From JBCBSK01 sp965250105 (GTDB taxonomy: Bacteria > Pseudomonadota > Alphaproteobacteria > Rhizobiales > Tepidamorphaceae): a stretch of 64,000 nucleotides of DNA. The stretch spans positions 1,302,001-1,366,000 of the forward strand of contig OZ252290.1 of the NCBI GenBank assembly GCA_965250105.1, in the 5' to 3' direction. Both the position numbers and the translations under genes were made by a program. Of this stretch, positions 32,997-41,410 are shown one piece after another. The notes below the pieces were generated by a model that was not told the origin of the DNA, ran no database searches, and saw only the letters and a list, made by a program, of their open reading frames with translations. The stretch's first letter is position 1. Each line of letters opens with the position of its first letter.

Positions 32997-34787
32997 CTAG
33001 ATCTCCTTGCGGGCGAAGGGGCGGAAGGCGGTTCCCTCTTCCGTCAGCCCCCATCTGTAGAACTCGATGAAGTTAAGCCTCAAGCCGTGGATGACGCCGC
33101 TCATCACCGCCAGGGCGAAGTTCAGCGCATGGCCGACCAGAAGCAGCATCAGCGCGGCCAGGACGCCGAGGCCGGGCATCGCATCGACCATGCCGACGGC
33201 GAGATGGTTGAAGGTCAGCGCCAGCGAGGCCGAGGCGAGCCCGAGCGCGAAGAGCCGCATATAGCTCAGCACATCGCCGAAAGCCGACATCGCGCCGGCA
33301 AGCCCCTGGACCCCGCCCAACAAGCGCCACAGCCAATCGGTCCGGCGGGTGATCGGCCGGTCGCTCGAAAAGAACAGGATGGCCACGACGCCGGCGCCCA
33401 TGAGCGCTATGCCGATCTGCGCGGCGAGCCCCGTCTGACCGCTCAGCCAGAGGATCAGCGCCCCACTCATGGCGGCACTCCAACCGACACTGGCGAGGCT
33501 GCTGCGCCGGCGCCGCCGGGCCCAGGCGCTGGCTAGGTTGGCGATGACGAGATGGGCGACGCCGACCACGACCGACAGCGCCATCATGGTGTCGAAATCG
33601 TTGAGATCGAGGACTTTGAAGCGGGCGAGCAGGCTGTCGGCGGGCGGGCCGGCGCCGAAATAGCTGCCGACCAGAATGCCGTAGATCACCGTCATCACCG
33701 AGACGATGATGCCGAGCCCACGCCACGACCTTAGATGCGGCGTCGCGCCAAGCCGCTTGTGGAAGAGCAGGAGCCCGACGAGCATCAGCGCGCCATAGCC
33801 CGCGTCGGCGACGATCATGGCGAAGAAGATCGAGAAGGACAGGGCGAGAATGACGCTCGGGTCCCAGTCGCGATAGCTCGGCGTCTGGTAGAACATCGCG
33901 AGATCGACGCTGGCGGCGCGCCGGTCGGGCTGTTCGAGCAGGGTCGGCGGGGTTTCGGTCCAGGCCGGATCCTCGATCATCACCGCCAGCCCGGCCTGAT
34001 CGGTATAGGCGGTCAGCGCGGCGGCGCGCTCTTCCGGCACCCAGCCCTGCAGCACGAAGAGGGCCTCGTCGTCGCGGGTCTGCTCCTGGGCGAAATCAAG
34101 CTCGGCCTGGGTCGCCGCCTTCGACATGTCGTGGCGCAACAGCGTCAGATAGCGCGTCTGGGCCAGCCGGTCGGCCTGCAGACTTTCGAGTTCGATCTCG
34201 GCCTCTTCGAGACGGGCGCGCAATTCGGTCAAGGGCAGCGCGCCGGTATGCGTGCGCTCGACCGGCAGCAGATCGGTGGCCGGCTCCTCGGGCGACAGCG
34301 CCACGACATAGAGAAAGCGGCTGTCGCTGTTGACGATCTCCCAAGGCAGCGCGAGACCGTCGAGCGCGTGGCGCTCCTTGATCGGCAATTGATAGAACCA
34401 GAAGCGTTGCCCGGCGAGCTTGTCGCGCGGCGGGAAGACCAGATTGCCCCAGGGTTCGACGGCGGCGATGCGGGCGGCGAGAAAGTCGCGGCGGTCGCTC
34501 GTGTCGCGGATCTTCTGCTTCAGCGCCAGGACGTCGACGACGAAGGCGTCGACGTCGAAATCGGGATCGCGCCGTACCTGGCGACGCGGATGCGGCACGT
34601 CGGTGAGAAAGCGCAGCGCCTTGAAGGCGTCCTTGGCATCGCGGTCGGCGGCGGCTTCCGGCTCGGCGACGGGCGGGGTCAGGGGGATCAGATGCAGGCA
34701 GCCGAACGCCTGCAACTCGCGCAGCGTCGCCGTCTTGGCGTCGATCGGGCCGATCACCGTCAGCTTCTTGAGCGGGGTGATGCTCAT
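32997..34787 (-). CDS. A/V-type ATPase membrane subunit I (a)
   Basis: A 596-residue stator subunit. The soluble N-terminal half (about 300 residues, with coiled coil near 190-230) starts MSITPLKKLTVIGP. The C-terminal half has about seven membrane spans (from SVILALSFSIFFAMIVADAGYGALML, split, to the last LMLLLVGHALNFALAVMSGVIHGLRLNFIEFY). Conserved polar residues in GHALNFAL and SGVIHGLRLNF form the ion half-channels opposite the K ring. ATG 34787 overlaps the D stop by 4 bp. Confidence 0.94.
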   Translation of the reverse strand: MSITPLKKLTVIGPIDAKTATLRELQAFGCLHLIPLTPPVAEPEAAADRDAKDAFKALRFLTDVPHPRRQVRRDPDFDVDAFVVDVLALKQKIRDTSDRRDFLAARIAAVEPWGNLVFPPRDKLAGQRFWFYQLPIKERHALDGLALPWEIVNSDSRFLYVVALSPEEPATDLLPVERTHTGALPLTELRARLEEAEIELESLQADRLAQTRYLTLLRHDMSKAATQAELDFAQEQTRDDEALFVLQGWVPEERAAALTAYTDQAGLAVMIEDPAWTETPPTLLEQPDRRAASVDLAMFYQTPSYRDWDPSVILALSFSIFFAMIVADAGYGALMLVGLLLFHKRLGATPHLRSWRGLGIIVSVMTVIYGILVGSYFGAGPPADSLLARFKVLDLNDFDTMMALSVVVGVAHLVIANLASAWARRRRRSSLASVGWSAAMSGALILWLSGQTGLAAQIGIALMGAGVVAILFFSSDRPITRRTDWLWRLLGGVQGLAGAMSAFGDVLSYMRLFALGLASASLALTFNHLAVGMVDAMPGLGVLAALMLLLVGHALNFALAVMSGVIHGLRLNFIEFYRWGLTEEGTAFRPFARKEI

Positions 34788-35380
34788 CGGCCGACCCGCT
34801 TGCGCTTGGCGATCTTCGACCGCACCACCGACGCCAGTTCCTGGTCGTTGAGATAGACGCGGATCTTCTTGATGTTCGCCCGCGTCGTCGGGATCAGCAC
34901 CTTGTCGAACAGGTTGAGCCGCTGGGTGACGGTGGCCACCGCATCATCGAGCAGCGCAAGCCGCCGCCGGGCGACGAAGGCCCTGGCGCGCGCTTCCAGC
35001 ATATCGTGCAGCAGGCTGGCGACATCGTCGACCCAATGCGGCTTGGCAAGCGCCGAATAGGGCCTGACCGCCACATCGACGCGGTCGAGAACCGGAAGCT
35101 CGATGCCGACCACGTTCTCGCTGCCGAGTTCGTAGCCTTCCAGCTTGGCCAGATGCTCAAGCGCGACACCGTCATTGCCGAGCATCGGCACCTCATGGGC
35201 GATGCGGTCGTAAAGGCCATCGATCTCGGCGTCGATGGCGCCGAGCGCCTTCCTGGCCTTGGCGCGCTCGGCCATCAATTGCTGGCGCTTCAGGTCGAGC
35301 GAGGGCAGGAACCGCTCATAGGTCTTGAGCCGGGCCGCCTGATGGGCGAGCGAGGACTTATTGAGCTGCAAGCGCGCCAT
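34784..35380 (-). CDS. A/V-type ATPase central shaft subunit D
   Basis: A 198-residue rotor-shaft subunit with long N- and C-terminal helices: MARLQLNKSSLAHQAARLKTYERFLPSL at the start (split), and QRLNLFDKVLIPTTRANIKK near residue 160, the D-subunit signature, before a very basic end (RSKIAKRKRVGR). ATG 35380 is chosen because GGAG lies 7 bp upstream and it matches the family N-terminus; an ATG at 35398 adds six residues. It overlaps the end of the B gene by 23 bp. No separate F subunit gene follows. Confidence 0.92.
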   Translation of the reverse strand: MARLQLNKSSLAHQAARLKTYERFLPSLDLKRQQLMAERAKARKALGAIDAEIDGLYDRIAHEVPMLGNDGVALEHLAKLEGYELGSENVVGIELPVLDRVDVAVRPYSALAKPHWVDDVASLLHDMLEARARAFVARRRLALLDDAVATVTQRLNLFDKVLIPTTRANIKKIRVYLNDQELASVVRSKIAKRKRVGR

Positions 35381-36734
35381 GCGACCGCTCCGCCTCATCG
35401 TCCTTGGGGAAATACTTGTTGACGAGCGCCTGGCGCATCAGGAGCTGTTCGGGGCGGAAGCATTCGGCCAGCGTCCGCCAGCACAGGTCGAGCGCCTCTT
35501 CGAGCGGCATGGAGACGGCGATATCCATGAACCGGCGGCGAAACAGGTCGCCGAATTTCAGCAGCTGGTGGTCGTAGTCGGAGAGATCGAAGGCCATGGC
35601 CTGTTTCTGGGCGGCATCGAGCGCGTCGGAATAGAACCGGATCATGGTGTTCATGATCTGGCCGTGATCCTCGCGGGTGACCTTGCCGATGACGTTCTGC
35701 TTGAGCCGCGACAGCGAACCGAACGGGTCGATGACGCCGCTGTGCAGATAGAACTGCCCCTCGGTGATGTAGCCCGTATTGTCCGGCACCGGATGGGTCA
35801 CGTCATTGCCTGGCATGGTGGTGACGCTGAGGATCGTCACCGACCCGCCCTTGGCATAGTCGCAGGCCTTCTCATAGCGCCGGGCGAGTTGGGAATAGAG
35901 GTCGCCCATATAGCCCCGGTTCGACGGCACCCGCTCCTGACTGATGCCGACTTCCTTCAGGGCATCGGCATAGGCCGTCATGTCGGTCAACAGGACGAGC
36001 ACGCGCTTGCCTTCCTCGACGGCGAATTTCTCGGCGACCGCGAGCGCCAGATCCGGCACCAGAAGCCGTTCCACCAGCGGGTCCGACGCCTGGTTCACGA
36101 ACATCACCGTGCGCGAGAAGACGCCGGCATCCTCGAAGCTCTGGCGGAAGGTGTAATAGTCGTCGAAGACGAGGCCGAGCCCGCCGAACACCACGATATC
36201 GGCATCGGCCTGAATCCCGATGCGCGCCAGGAACGGGTTGTAGGGTTCGCCCGAGACCGAGAATATCGGGATCTTCTGGCTTTCGACGAGGCAGTTGAAG
36301 ACATCGATCATCGGCACGTCGGTGCGGATCATCTTCTTCGGGATGACCCGCTCGGCGGGGTTCACCGACGGCCCGCCGATCGTCACCTTGGGTTCCGACG
36401 ACAGATCCGGCCCGCCGTCGATCGGATCGCCCGACCCGTCGAAGACGCGGCCGAGAATGTTCGCCGAATAGGCCGCCCGCATCGGATGGCCGAGAAAGGT
36501 GGCGCTGGCGCCCGTCGAAATGCCCTTGGTGCCGGAAAAGACCTGGAGGCTGACCTCCTCGCGGTCGATGCCGATCACCTGGGCCAGCGACATCTGGCCC
36601 TCGACCCCCTCGATGACGGCGAGATCGCCGAGCCGCACCTTCACATCGTCGGCCGCCTCGGCGGCGACATGGATCTTGATGATCTCGCCGACGATTTCGA
36701 GAACCCGCGAATACTTGACGAGATCGCTTATCAT
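35358..36734 (-). CDS. A/V-type ATPase non-catalytic subunit B
   Basis: A 458-residue nucleotide-binding but non-catalytic subunit. It opens VKYSRVLEIVGEIIKI and shows the B-type phrases FLGHPMRAAYSANILGRVFDGSG, PIFSVSGEPYNPFLARI (in place of a P-loop), LTDMTAYADALKEVG and PGNDVTHPVPDNTGYITEGQ (each split from longer runs). It is first in the ATPase operon, 129 bp after arcC on the same strand. That gap has a GGGC/GCCC hairpin but no clear terminator, so read-through from the arginine operon is plausible. Confidence 0.95.
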   Translation of the reverse strand: MISDLVKYSRVLEIVGEIIKIHVAAEAADDVKVRLGDLAVIEGVEGQMSLAQVIGIDREEVSLQVFSGTKGISTGASATFLGHPMRAAYSANILGRVFDGSGDPIDGGPDLSSEPKVTIGGPSVNPAERVIPKKMIRTDVPMIDVFNCLVESQKIPIFSVSGEPYNPFLARIGIQADADIVVFGGLGLVFDDYYTFRQSFEDAGVFSRTVMFVNQASDPLVERLLVPDLALAVAEKFAVEEGKRVLVLLTDMTAYADALKEVGISQERVPSNRGYMGDLYSQLARRYEKACDYAKGGSVTILSVTTMPGNDVTHPVPDNTGYITEGQFYLHSGVIDPFGSLSRLKQNVIGKVTREDHGQIMNTMIRFYSDALDAAQKQAMAFDLSDYDHQLLKFGDLFRRRFMDIAVSMPLEEALDLCWRTLAECFRPEQLLMRQALVNKYFPKDDEAERSHGALAAQ

Positions 36735-36863
36735 CCAGATCGCCTCATGGACGGCACCGACGGACGGAACGACGGGACGGGCCTAGCTAGCCAACAGCCG
36801 ATGGGCGGAGCCCTTCGTGCTACGCATCCAGGGTACCGGTCCTACACATCTTTCGAGACAATA

Positions 36864-37799
36864 TCACGAATTGTGCATGTCCATTTCCGCGATATCCACC
36901 GAGACGGTCGTGCCCTTTCGGCCCTCGAGGATATCCTCGATATCCGAGAGTGCACCTATGGCGGCCGTTTTCCCGGTCAATGTGGCGAACTGGCAGGCGG
37001 CGGCGACCTTTGGACCCATCGAGCCGGCGGCGAACTCATAGGCCGCGAGATGGTCGGGGGAAGCGCGCCGGATCGCCCGCTGGGTGTCCTTGCCCCAGTC
37101 GAGATAGACCGCGTCGGCATCCGTCGCCATGATGAACAGATCGGCCGACAATTCGCGCGCCAGCAGTTCGGTGGCGAGATCCTTGTCGATGACCGCCTCG
37201 ACGCCGCGCAGCTTGCGGTCGGCGTCATAGACGGTCGGGATGCCCCCGCCGCCGGCGCAGATGACGACGACGCCCTTCTCGACCAGCCATTCGATGGGGC
37301 GGATCTGGAAGATCCGTTTCGGCAGGGGCGACGGCACGACACGGCGCCATTTGTCACCGTCGGGCTTGATCGACCAGTCCTTGTCGGCGGCGAGCCGCCG
37401 CGCCTCGGCCTCCTCATAGACCGGGCCGATGAACTTGGTCGGATCGGCGAAGGCAGGATCGCCGGCATCGACCTCGATCATGGTCAGGATCGTCGCCAGC
37501 GGCACTTCGGTCGGCAGGACATTGCCCAGTTCCTGCTCGATCATATAGCCGATCATGCCTTCGGTCTCGGCGCCGAGAATGTCGAGCGGATAGGCTTCCT
37601 CGGGCTTGTAGGCGCTGCCCTGCAGGGCCAGGAGCCCGACCTGCGGGCCATTGCCATGGGTGACGATCAGCGCATGATCGCGCGCCACCTTGGCCAGCGC
37701 CTTGGCGGCGATGGCGGTATTGGCACGCTGATTTTCCGCCGTCATCGCCTGGCCCCGGCGCAACAGCGCATTGCCGCCGAGCGCGGTCACGACCCGCAT
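36864..37799 (-). CDS. arcC: Carbamate kinase
   Basis: A 311-residue amino acid kinase-fold enzyme that transfers phosphate from carbamoyl phosphate to ADP, making ATP, ammonia and CO2. Motifs: VTALGGNALLRRGQ at the N-terminus, VTHGNGPQVGLLALQ, RRVVPSPLPKRI, VVICAGGGGIPTV, VIDKDLATELLARE and EFAAGSMGPKVAAAC. It is the last gene of the arginine deiminase operon, 2 bp after arcB. The start at 37799 fits the family N-terminus exactly. Confidence 0.96.
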   Translation of the reverse strand: MRVVTALGGNALLRRGQAMTAENQRANTAIAAKALAKVARDHALIVTHGNGPQVGLLALQGSAYKPEEAYPLDILGAETEGMIGYMIEQELGNVLPTEVPLATILTMIEVDAGDPAFADPTKFIGPVYEEAEARRLAADKDWSIKPDGDKWRRVVPSPLPKRIFQIRPIEWLVEKGVVVICAGGGGIPTVYDADRKLRGVEAVIDKDLATELLARELSADLFIMATDADAVYLDWGKDTQRAIRRASPDHLAAYEFAAGSMGPKVAAACQFATLTGKTAAIGALSDIEDILEGRKGTTVSVDIAEMDMHNS

Positions 37800-37801
37800 G
37801 G

Positions 37802-38803
37802 TCAGCTCCCGACCGTGGCGACGAGCACCGCCTTGATCGTATGCATGCGGTTCTCGGCCTGTTCGAACTGGATGCCGGCCGGCCCCTCGAAGACCTCTTC
37901 GGTGACCTCCATTTCGGTGATGCCGAATTTCTCGTGGATGTCCTCGCCGACCTTGGTCTCGGTGTTGTGGAAGGCCGGCAGGCAATGCATGAACTTGGTC
38001 GTCGGCTTGCCAGAGGCCCGCATCAGCTCGGCATTGACCTGATAGGGCTTGAGCAACTTGATGCGCTCTTCCCAGACCTCGGCCGGCTCGCCCATTGATA
38101 CCCAAACATCGGTGTGCACGAAATCGACGCCGTCGACCGCTTCCCTGGGATCCTCGGTGACGGTCAGCTTGGCGCCGTATTTGGCGGCCGCCTCCATGGC
38201 CGGGCCATGGAATTCCTCGCTCGGCCACAGGCTCTTGGGCGCGGCGATGCGCACATCCGTCCCCATTAGGCAGCCGGCGATCATCAGCGAATGGCCCATA
38301 TTCGACCGGCCATCGCCGACATAGGCATAGCTGATGTCATGCAGCGGCTTGTCGCCATATTCCTGCATGGTCAGGAGATCGGCCAGCATCTGGGTGGGAT
38401 GGAACTCGTCGGTCAGACCGTTGAACACCGGCACGCCGGAATAGTCGGACAGGACCTGCACATTGTCCTGGGAAAAGCCGCGATACTCAATGCCGTCGAA
38501 CATGCGGCCAAGCACGCGGGCAGTGTCCTTCATCGATTCCTTGTGGCCGATCTGCGAGCCCGACGGGCCGAGATAGGTGACGCCGGCACCCTGGTCCATG
38601 GCGGCGACCTCGAAGGCGCACATGGTCCGGGTCGAGCTCTTCTCGAAGATCAGGCAGATATTCTTGCCCTTCAGCCGCTGCTGTTCGGTGCCGGCATATT
38701 TCGCCCGCTTCAGATCGCGCGACAGTTCGAGCAGGAAGCGCAGTTCGCGCTGGTTGAAATCGAGCAGCTTGAGAAAGCTGCGCCCCTTGAGATTGAAAGC
38801 CAT
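37802..38803 (-). CDS. arcB: Ornithine carbamoyltransferase, catabolic
   Basis: A 333-residue carbamoyltransferase that converts citrulline and phosphate to ornithine and carbamoyl phosphate in this setting. It has the carbamoyl phosphate motif EKSSTRTMCAFE near residue 54, FHPTQMLAD, VGDGRSNMGHSL, the ornithine-side HCLPAFHN, and the C-terminal ENRMHTIKAVL. Its length and sequence fit ArcB/ArgI-type enzymes. Flanking by arcA and arcC argues for a catabolic role. Confidence 0.95.
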   Translation of the reverse strand: MAFNLKGRSFLKLLDFNQRELRFLLELSRDLKRAKYAGTEQQRLKGKNICLIFEKSSTRTMCAFEVAAMDQGAGVTYLGPSGSQIGHKESMKDTARVLGRMFDGIEYRGFSQDNVQVLSDYSGVPVFNGLTDEFHPTQMLADLLTMQEYGDKPLHDISYAYVGDGRSNMGHSLMIAGCLMGTDVRIAAPKSLWPSEEFHGPAMEAAAKYGAKLTVTEDPREAVDGVDFVHTDVWVSMGEPAEVWEERIKLLKPYQVNAELMRASGKPTTKFMHCLPAFHNTETKVGEDIHEKFGITEMEVTEEVFEGPAGIQFEQAENRMHTIKAVLVATVGS

Positions 38804-38816
38804 CCTCGCCTCTCCC

Positions 38817-40046
38817 CTAATAGCTGACGGCGTCGCGGGCGACCGGACAAGTCATGCAATGGCCGCCGCCGCGGCCGCGACCAAGTTCAGACCCCGGGAT
38901 CGTGATCACCTCGACGCCGGCCTTGCGCAGCAGCGTGTTGGTGTAGGTGTTACGGTCATAGGCGACGACGACGCCCGGTTCGAGGGCGACGACATTGTTG
39001 CCGTCGTCCCATTGCTCGCGCTCCTGGTTGTAGCTGTCGCCACCGGTCTGGACGATGTTCAGCTTCTTGATGCCGAGCGCCTCGGCGGCGAGATCGAACA
39101 GGTGCCGGTCCTCCTTGCGGAAGTCGATGGCGTGTTCCTTGTCGCCGGGCCGCAGCGTGTAGCATTGGATCTCGTCGCACACTTCGACGAAGGCCGTCGC
39201 GACCTCGTGATTGCAATGGCTGAACACGGTGTCGAGATGCATCGCGGCGCGGCTGCGCGGCATCTGGCAGGCAATGACGCGCTCGGCCGCCTTCTTGGCG
39301 AAGAGCGCCTTGGCGACCTGGCCGACGGCCTGCGGGCTCGTCCGCTCACCCATGCCGATCAGCACCGTGCCATTGCCCCAGGGCATGACGTCGCCGCCCT
39401 CGACGGTCGCCGGGCCGTGATCGACATCGGGATCGCCCCACCAGATCTCGAAATCGCCGTCCTTGAACAGCGGGTGGAAGCGGTAGATCGCGGCCACCAG
39501 AAGCGTCTCCGGCCGCCGCGCCGGCCAATACATCGGGTTCAGCGTGACGCCGTTATAGATCCAGCAGCTATTGTCGCGGGTGAACTGGGTATTGGGCAAG
39601 GGCGGAATGACGAAGCCGGTGCGTCCGAGATAAGTGCCGAACATGCCGTGCGGCGTGAACGGCAGTTCCTCGACCGCGATGCCGCCGATGAGATGGACCG
39701 CGAGATCCTTGGCCGGCATTTCGTCGAGCCAGGCGCGCAATTCGTCGAGCATGCCGACGCCGACCGAGTTCTCGGTGATGCGGCGGTCGAGCACCCAGTC
39801 GCGAGTGGTCTTGTCGGCTAGCGTGGTTTCGAGCAGGTCGTGGAACTCCAGCACCTCGACGCCGCGATCTTCCATCTTCATGCGGAAATCGGCGTGATCG
39901 GTGCGCGCCTGATGCACCCACAACACGTCGTCATAGAGCAGTTCCTCGGCATTGGCCGGGGTCAACCGCGCATGGGCGAGACCCGGCTCGCAGACGATGA
40001 CCCGCCTGAGCTTGCCGATTTCGGAATGAACGCCGAACCCAGTCAT
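38817..40046 (-). CDS. arcA: Arginine deiminase
   Basis: A 409-residue guanidino-modifying enzyme that hydrolyses arginine to citrulline and ammonia. It starts GFGVHSEIGKLRRVIVCEPG and has LPNTQFTRDNSCWI, VEGGDVMPWGNGTVLIGMGERTSPQ (split), the catalytic His in MHLDTVFSH, and the nucleophile Cys397 in GGGHCMTCPVARD. ATG 40046 overlaps the permease stop by 4 bp. It is the entry enzyme of the three-step pathway encoded here in order arcA-arcB-arcC. Confidence 0.96.
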   Translation of the reverse strand: MTGFGVHSEIGKLRRVIVCEPGLAHARLTPANAEELLYDDVLWVHQARTDHADFRMKMEDRGVEVLEFHDLLETTLADKTTRDWVLDRRITENSVGVGMLDELRAWLDEMPAKDLAVHLIGGIAVEELPFTPHGMFGTYLGRTGFVIPPLPNTQFTRDNSCWIYNGVTLNPMYWPARRPETLLVAAIYRFHPLFKDGDFEIWWGDPDVDHGPATVEGGDVMPWGNGTVLIGMGERTSPQAVGQVAKALFAKKAAERVIACQMPRSRAAMHLDTVFSHCNHEVATAFVEVCDEIQCYTLRPGDKEHAIDFRKEDRHLFDLAAEALGIKKLNIVQTGGDSYNQEREQWDDGNNVVALEPGVVVAYDRNTYTNTLLRKAGVEVITIPGSELGRGRGGGHCMTCPVARDAVSY

Positions 40047-41407
40047 GTGACATCTCCTCTCAGATTGTCCTTGGCGCCGCGCGTCCAGCGCAGCAGAACA
40101 TAGAAGGGCAGCCCCGCCATCAAGAGCAGGAAGCCCCAGAACACGACATCCTGGCCGGCGCCGTAGATCGCCCACAGCGTGTAGGCGAAGCCGATCGCGC
40201 CGAGCACCACCACCTTGATCAGTTCGCGGCCGGCGACCGTCCGGCCGCGCGCCAGATAGATCATCAGTTCGGCCAGCGCGCAGACGAGATAGGGCACCAG
40301 TGTCGACAGCGTCGCTAACAGGATGATGAACTCGAACTGGGCGGCCAGCGTCTTGGAATAGTTCATCAAGATCAGGCCGCTCGCCAGCGCGCTGGACAGC
40401 AGGAGCCCGAAGGCCGGCGTGCCGGTCGCCGACAGGCCGGCGAAACGGGACGGAAACACGCCGTCGCGGGCGGCCCCCAGCGGCACCTGCCCGGTCAGCA
40501 GGATGAAGCCGTTGAGGGTGCCGATCGTGGCGATGCAGGCGCCGACGGCCACGAAGACGGCTCCCGCCGCCCCCCACATCTGCCGCGCCATGTCGGCAAG
40601 CGGCGCGCTGCTGCCGGCGAGGCTCGCGACGGGAACGACGCCGAAGGCGACGAGCGTGACGGCGATATAGATGACGCCGGCCACCAGCGTGCCCATCACG
40701 GTGGCGCGCGGGATGGTACGTTCGGGATCGATAACGTCGCCGGCCGGCACGGTGGCCGATTCGAGGCCGAGAAAGGCCCACAAGGTCAGCGCCGCGCAGG
40801 CCGCGATCGCCGATATCGCGCTCTGCCCGCTGGTATTGACCGGGGTGAAATTGGCCGTGTCGACATAGGCGATGCCGAACACGACCAGCACCAGGAGCGG
40901 GACCAGCTTCATCACCGCGGTGACGAGCTGGAAGAGGCCTGCTTCCCGGACGCCGCGCACATTCAGCCAGGTGAGCAGCCAGATCGCCCCAAGAGCGGCC
41001 GCGAGTTCGGCTATCTGGCTGCCGTCGATGCGCGGGATCAGCACGCCGAGATAGCCGGCGAAGGCGACGGCCACCGCCGCATTGCCCGACCACAGCGCGA
41101 TCCAGTAGCCCCAGGCGATGAGGAAGCCGGCGAAGTCACCAAAGCCCATCCGCGCATAGGCATAGGGCCCACCGGTCGCCGGCGCGAGGCGCGCCAGCCG
41201 ACCGAAGATCAGCGCCAGCGTCAGCGCGCCGACCGCCGTCACCATCCAGCCCGCGACCGCGATGGGCCCGAAGGCCGCCAGCGCGGACGGCAGCAGGAAG
41301 ATGCCGGAGCCGACCATGTTGCCGATCACCAGGGCCGTGCACATCCACAGGCCCAGCGAGGCCGTCCGCTCTGGCACCGTCTCCGGCGGTCGGGCCGTCA
41401 CCGACAC
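40043..41407 (-). CDS. APC-superfamily amino acid permease, probable arginine/ornithine exchanger
   Basis: A 454-residue transporter with 12 hydrophobic segments. The APC signature in helix 1 is VIGNMVGSGIFLLPSAL, followed by GRLARLAPATGGPYAYARMGFG and FLGLESATVPAGDVIDPERTIP, as in AdiC/PotE-type antiporters. It probably swaps arginine for ornithine in the arginine deiminase pathway; this is inferred from position. The GTG at 41407 begins 3 bp after the YfcC-type gene stop. Confidence 0.88.
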   Translation of the reverse strand: MSVTARPPETVPERTASLGLWMCTALVIGNMVGSGIFLLPSALAAFGPIAVAGWMVTAVGALTLALIFGRLARLAPATGGPYAYARMGFGDFAGFLIAWGYWIALWSGNAAVAVAFAGYLGVLIPRIDGSQIAELAAALGAIWLLTWLNVRGVREAGLFQLVTAVMKLVPLLVLVVFGIAYVDTANFTPVNTSGQSAISAIAACAALTLWAFLGLESATVPAGDVIDPERTIPRATVMGTLVAGVIYIAVTLVAFGVVPVASLAGSSAPLADMARQMWGAAGAVFVAVGACIATIGTLNGFILLTGQVPLGAARDGVFPSRFAGLSATGTPAFGLLLSSALASGLILMNYSKTLAAQFEFIILLATLSTLVPYLVCALAELMIYLARGRTVAGRELIKVVVLGAIGFAYTLWAIYGAGQDVVFWGFLLLMAGLPFYVLLRWTRGAKDNLRGDVT

Positions 41408-41410
41408 CGG

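Noticed and set aside
35361..38042. 893-residue plus-strand frame opposite ATPase B, arcC and arcB
   Set aside because: It spans three real genes and their gap on the other strand and shows no recognisable motif.
38817..41093. 758-residue version of arginine deiminase and 454-residue version of carbamate kinase
   Set aside because: The added N-termini are out-of-frame readings of the permease and arcB genes; the internal ATGs at 40046 and 37799 match family starts.
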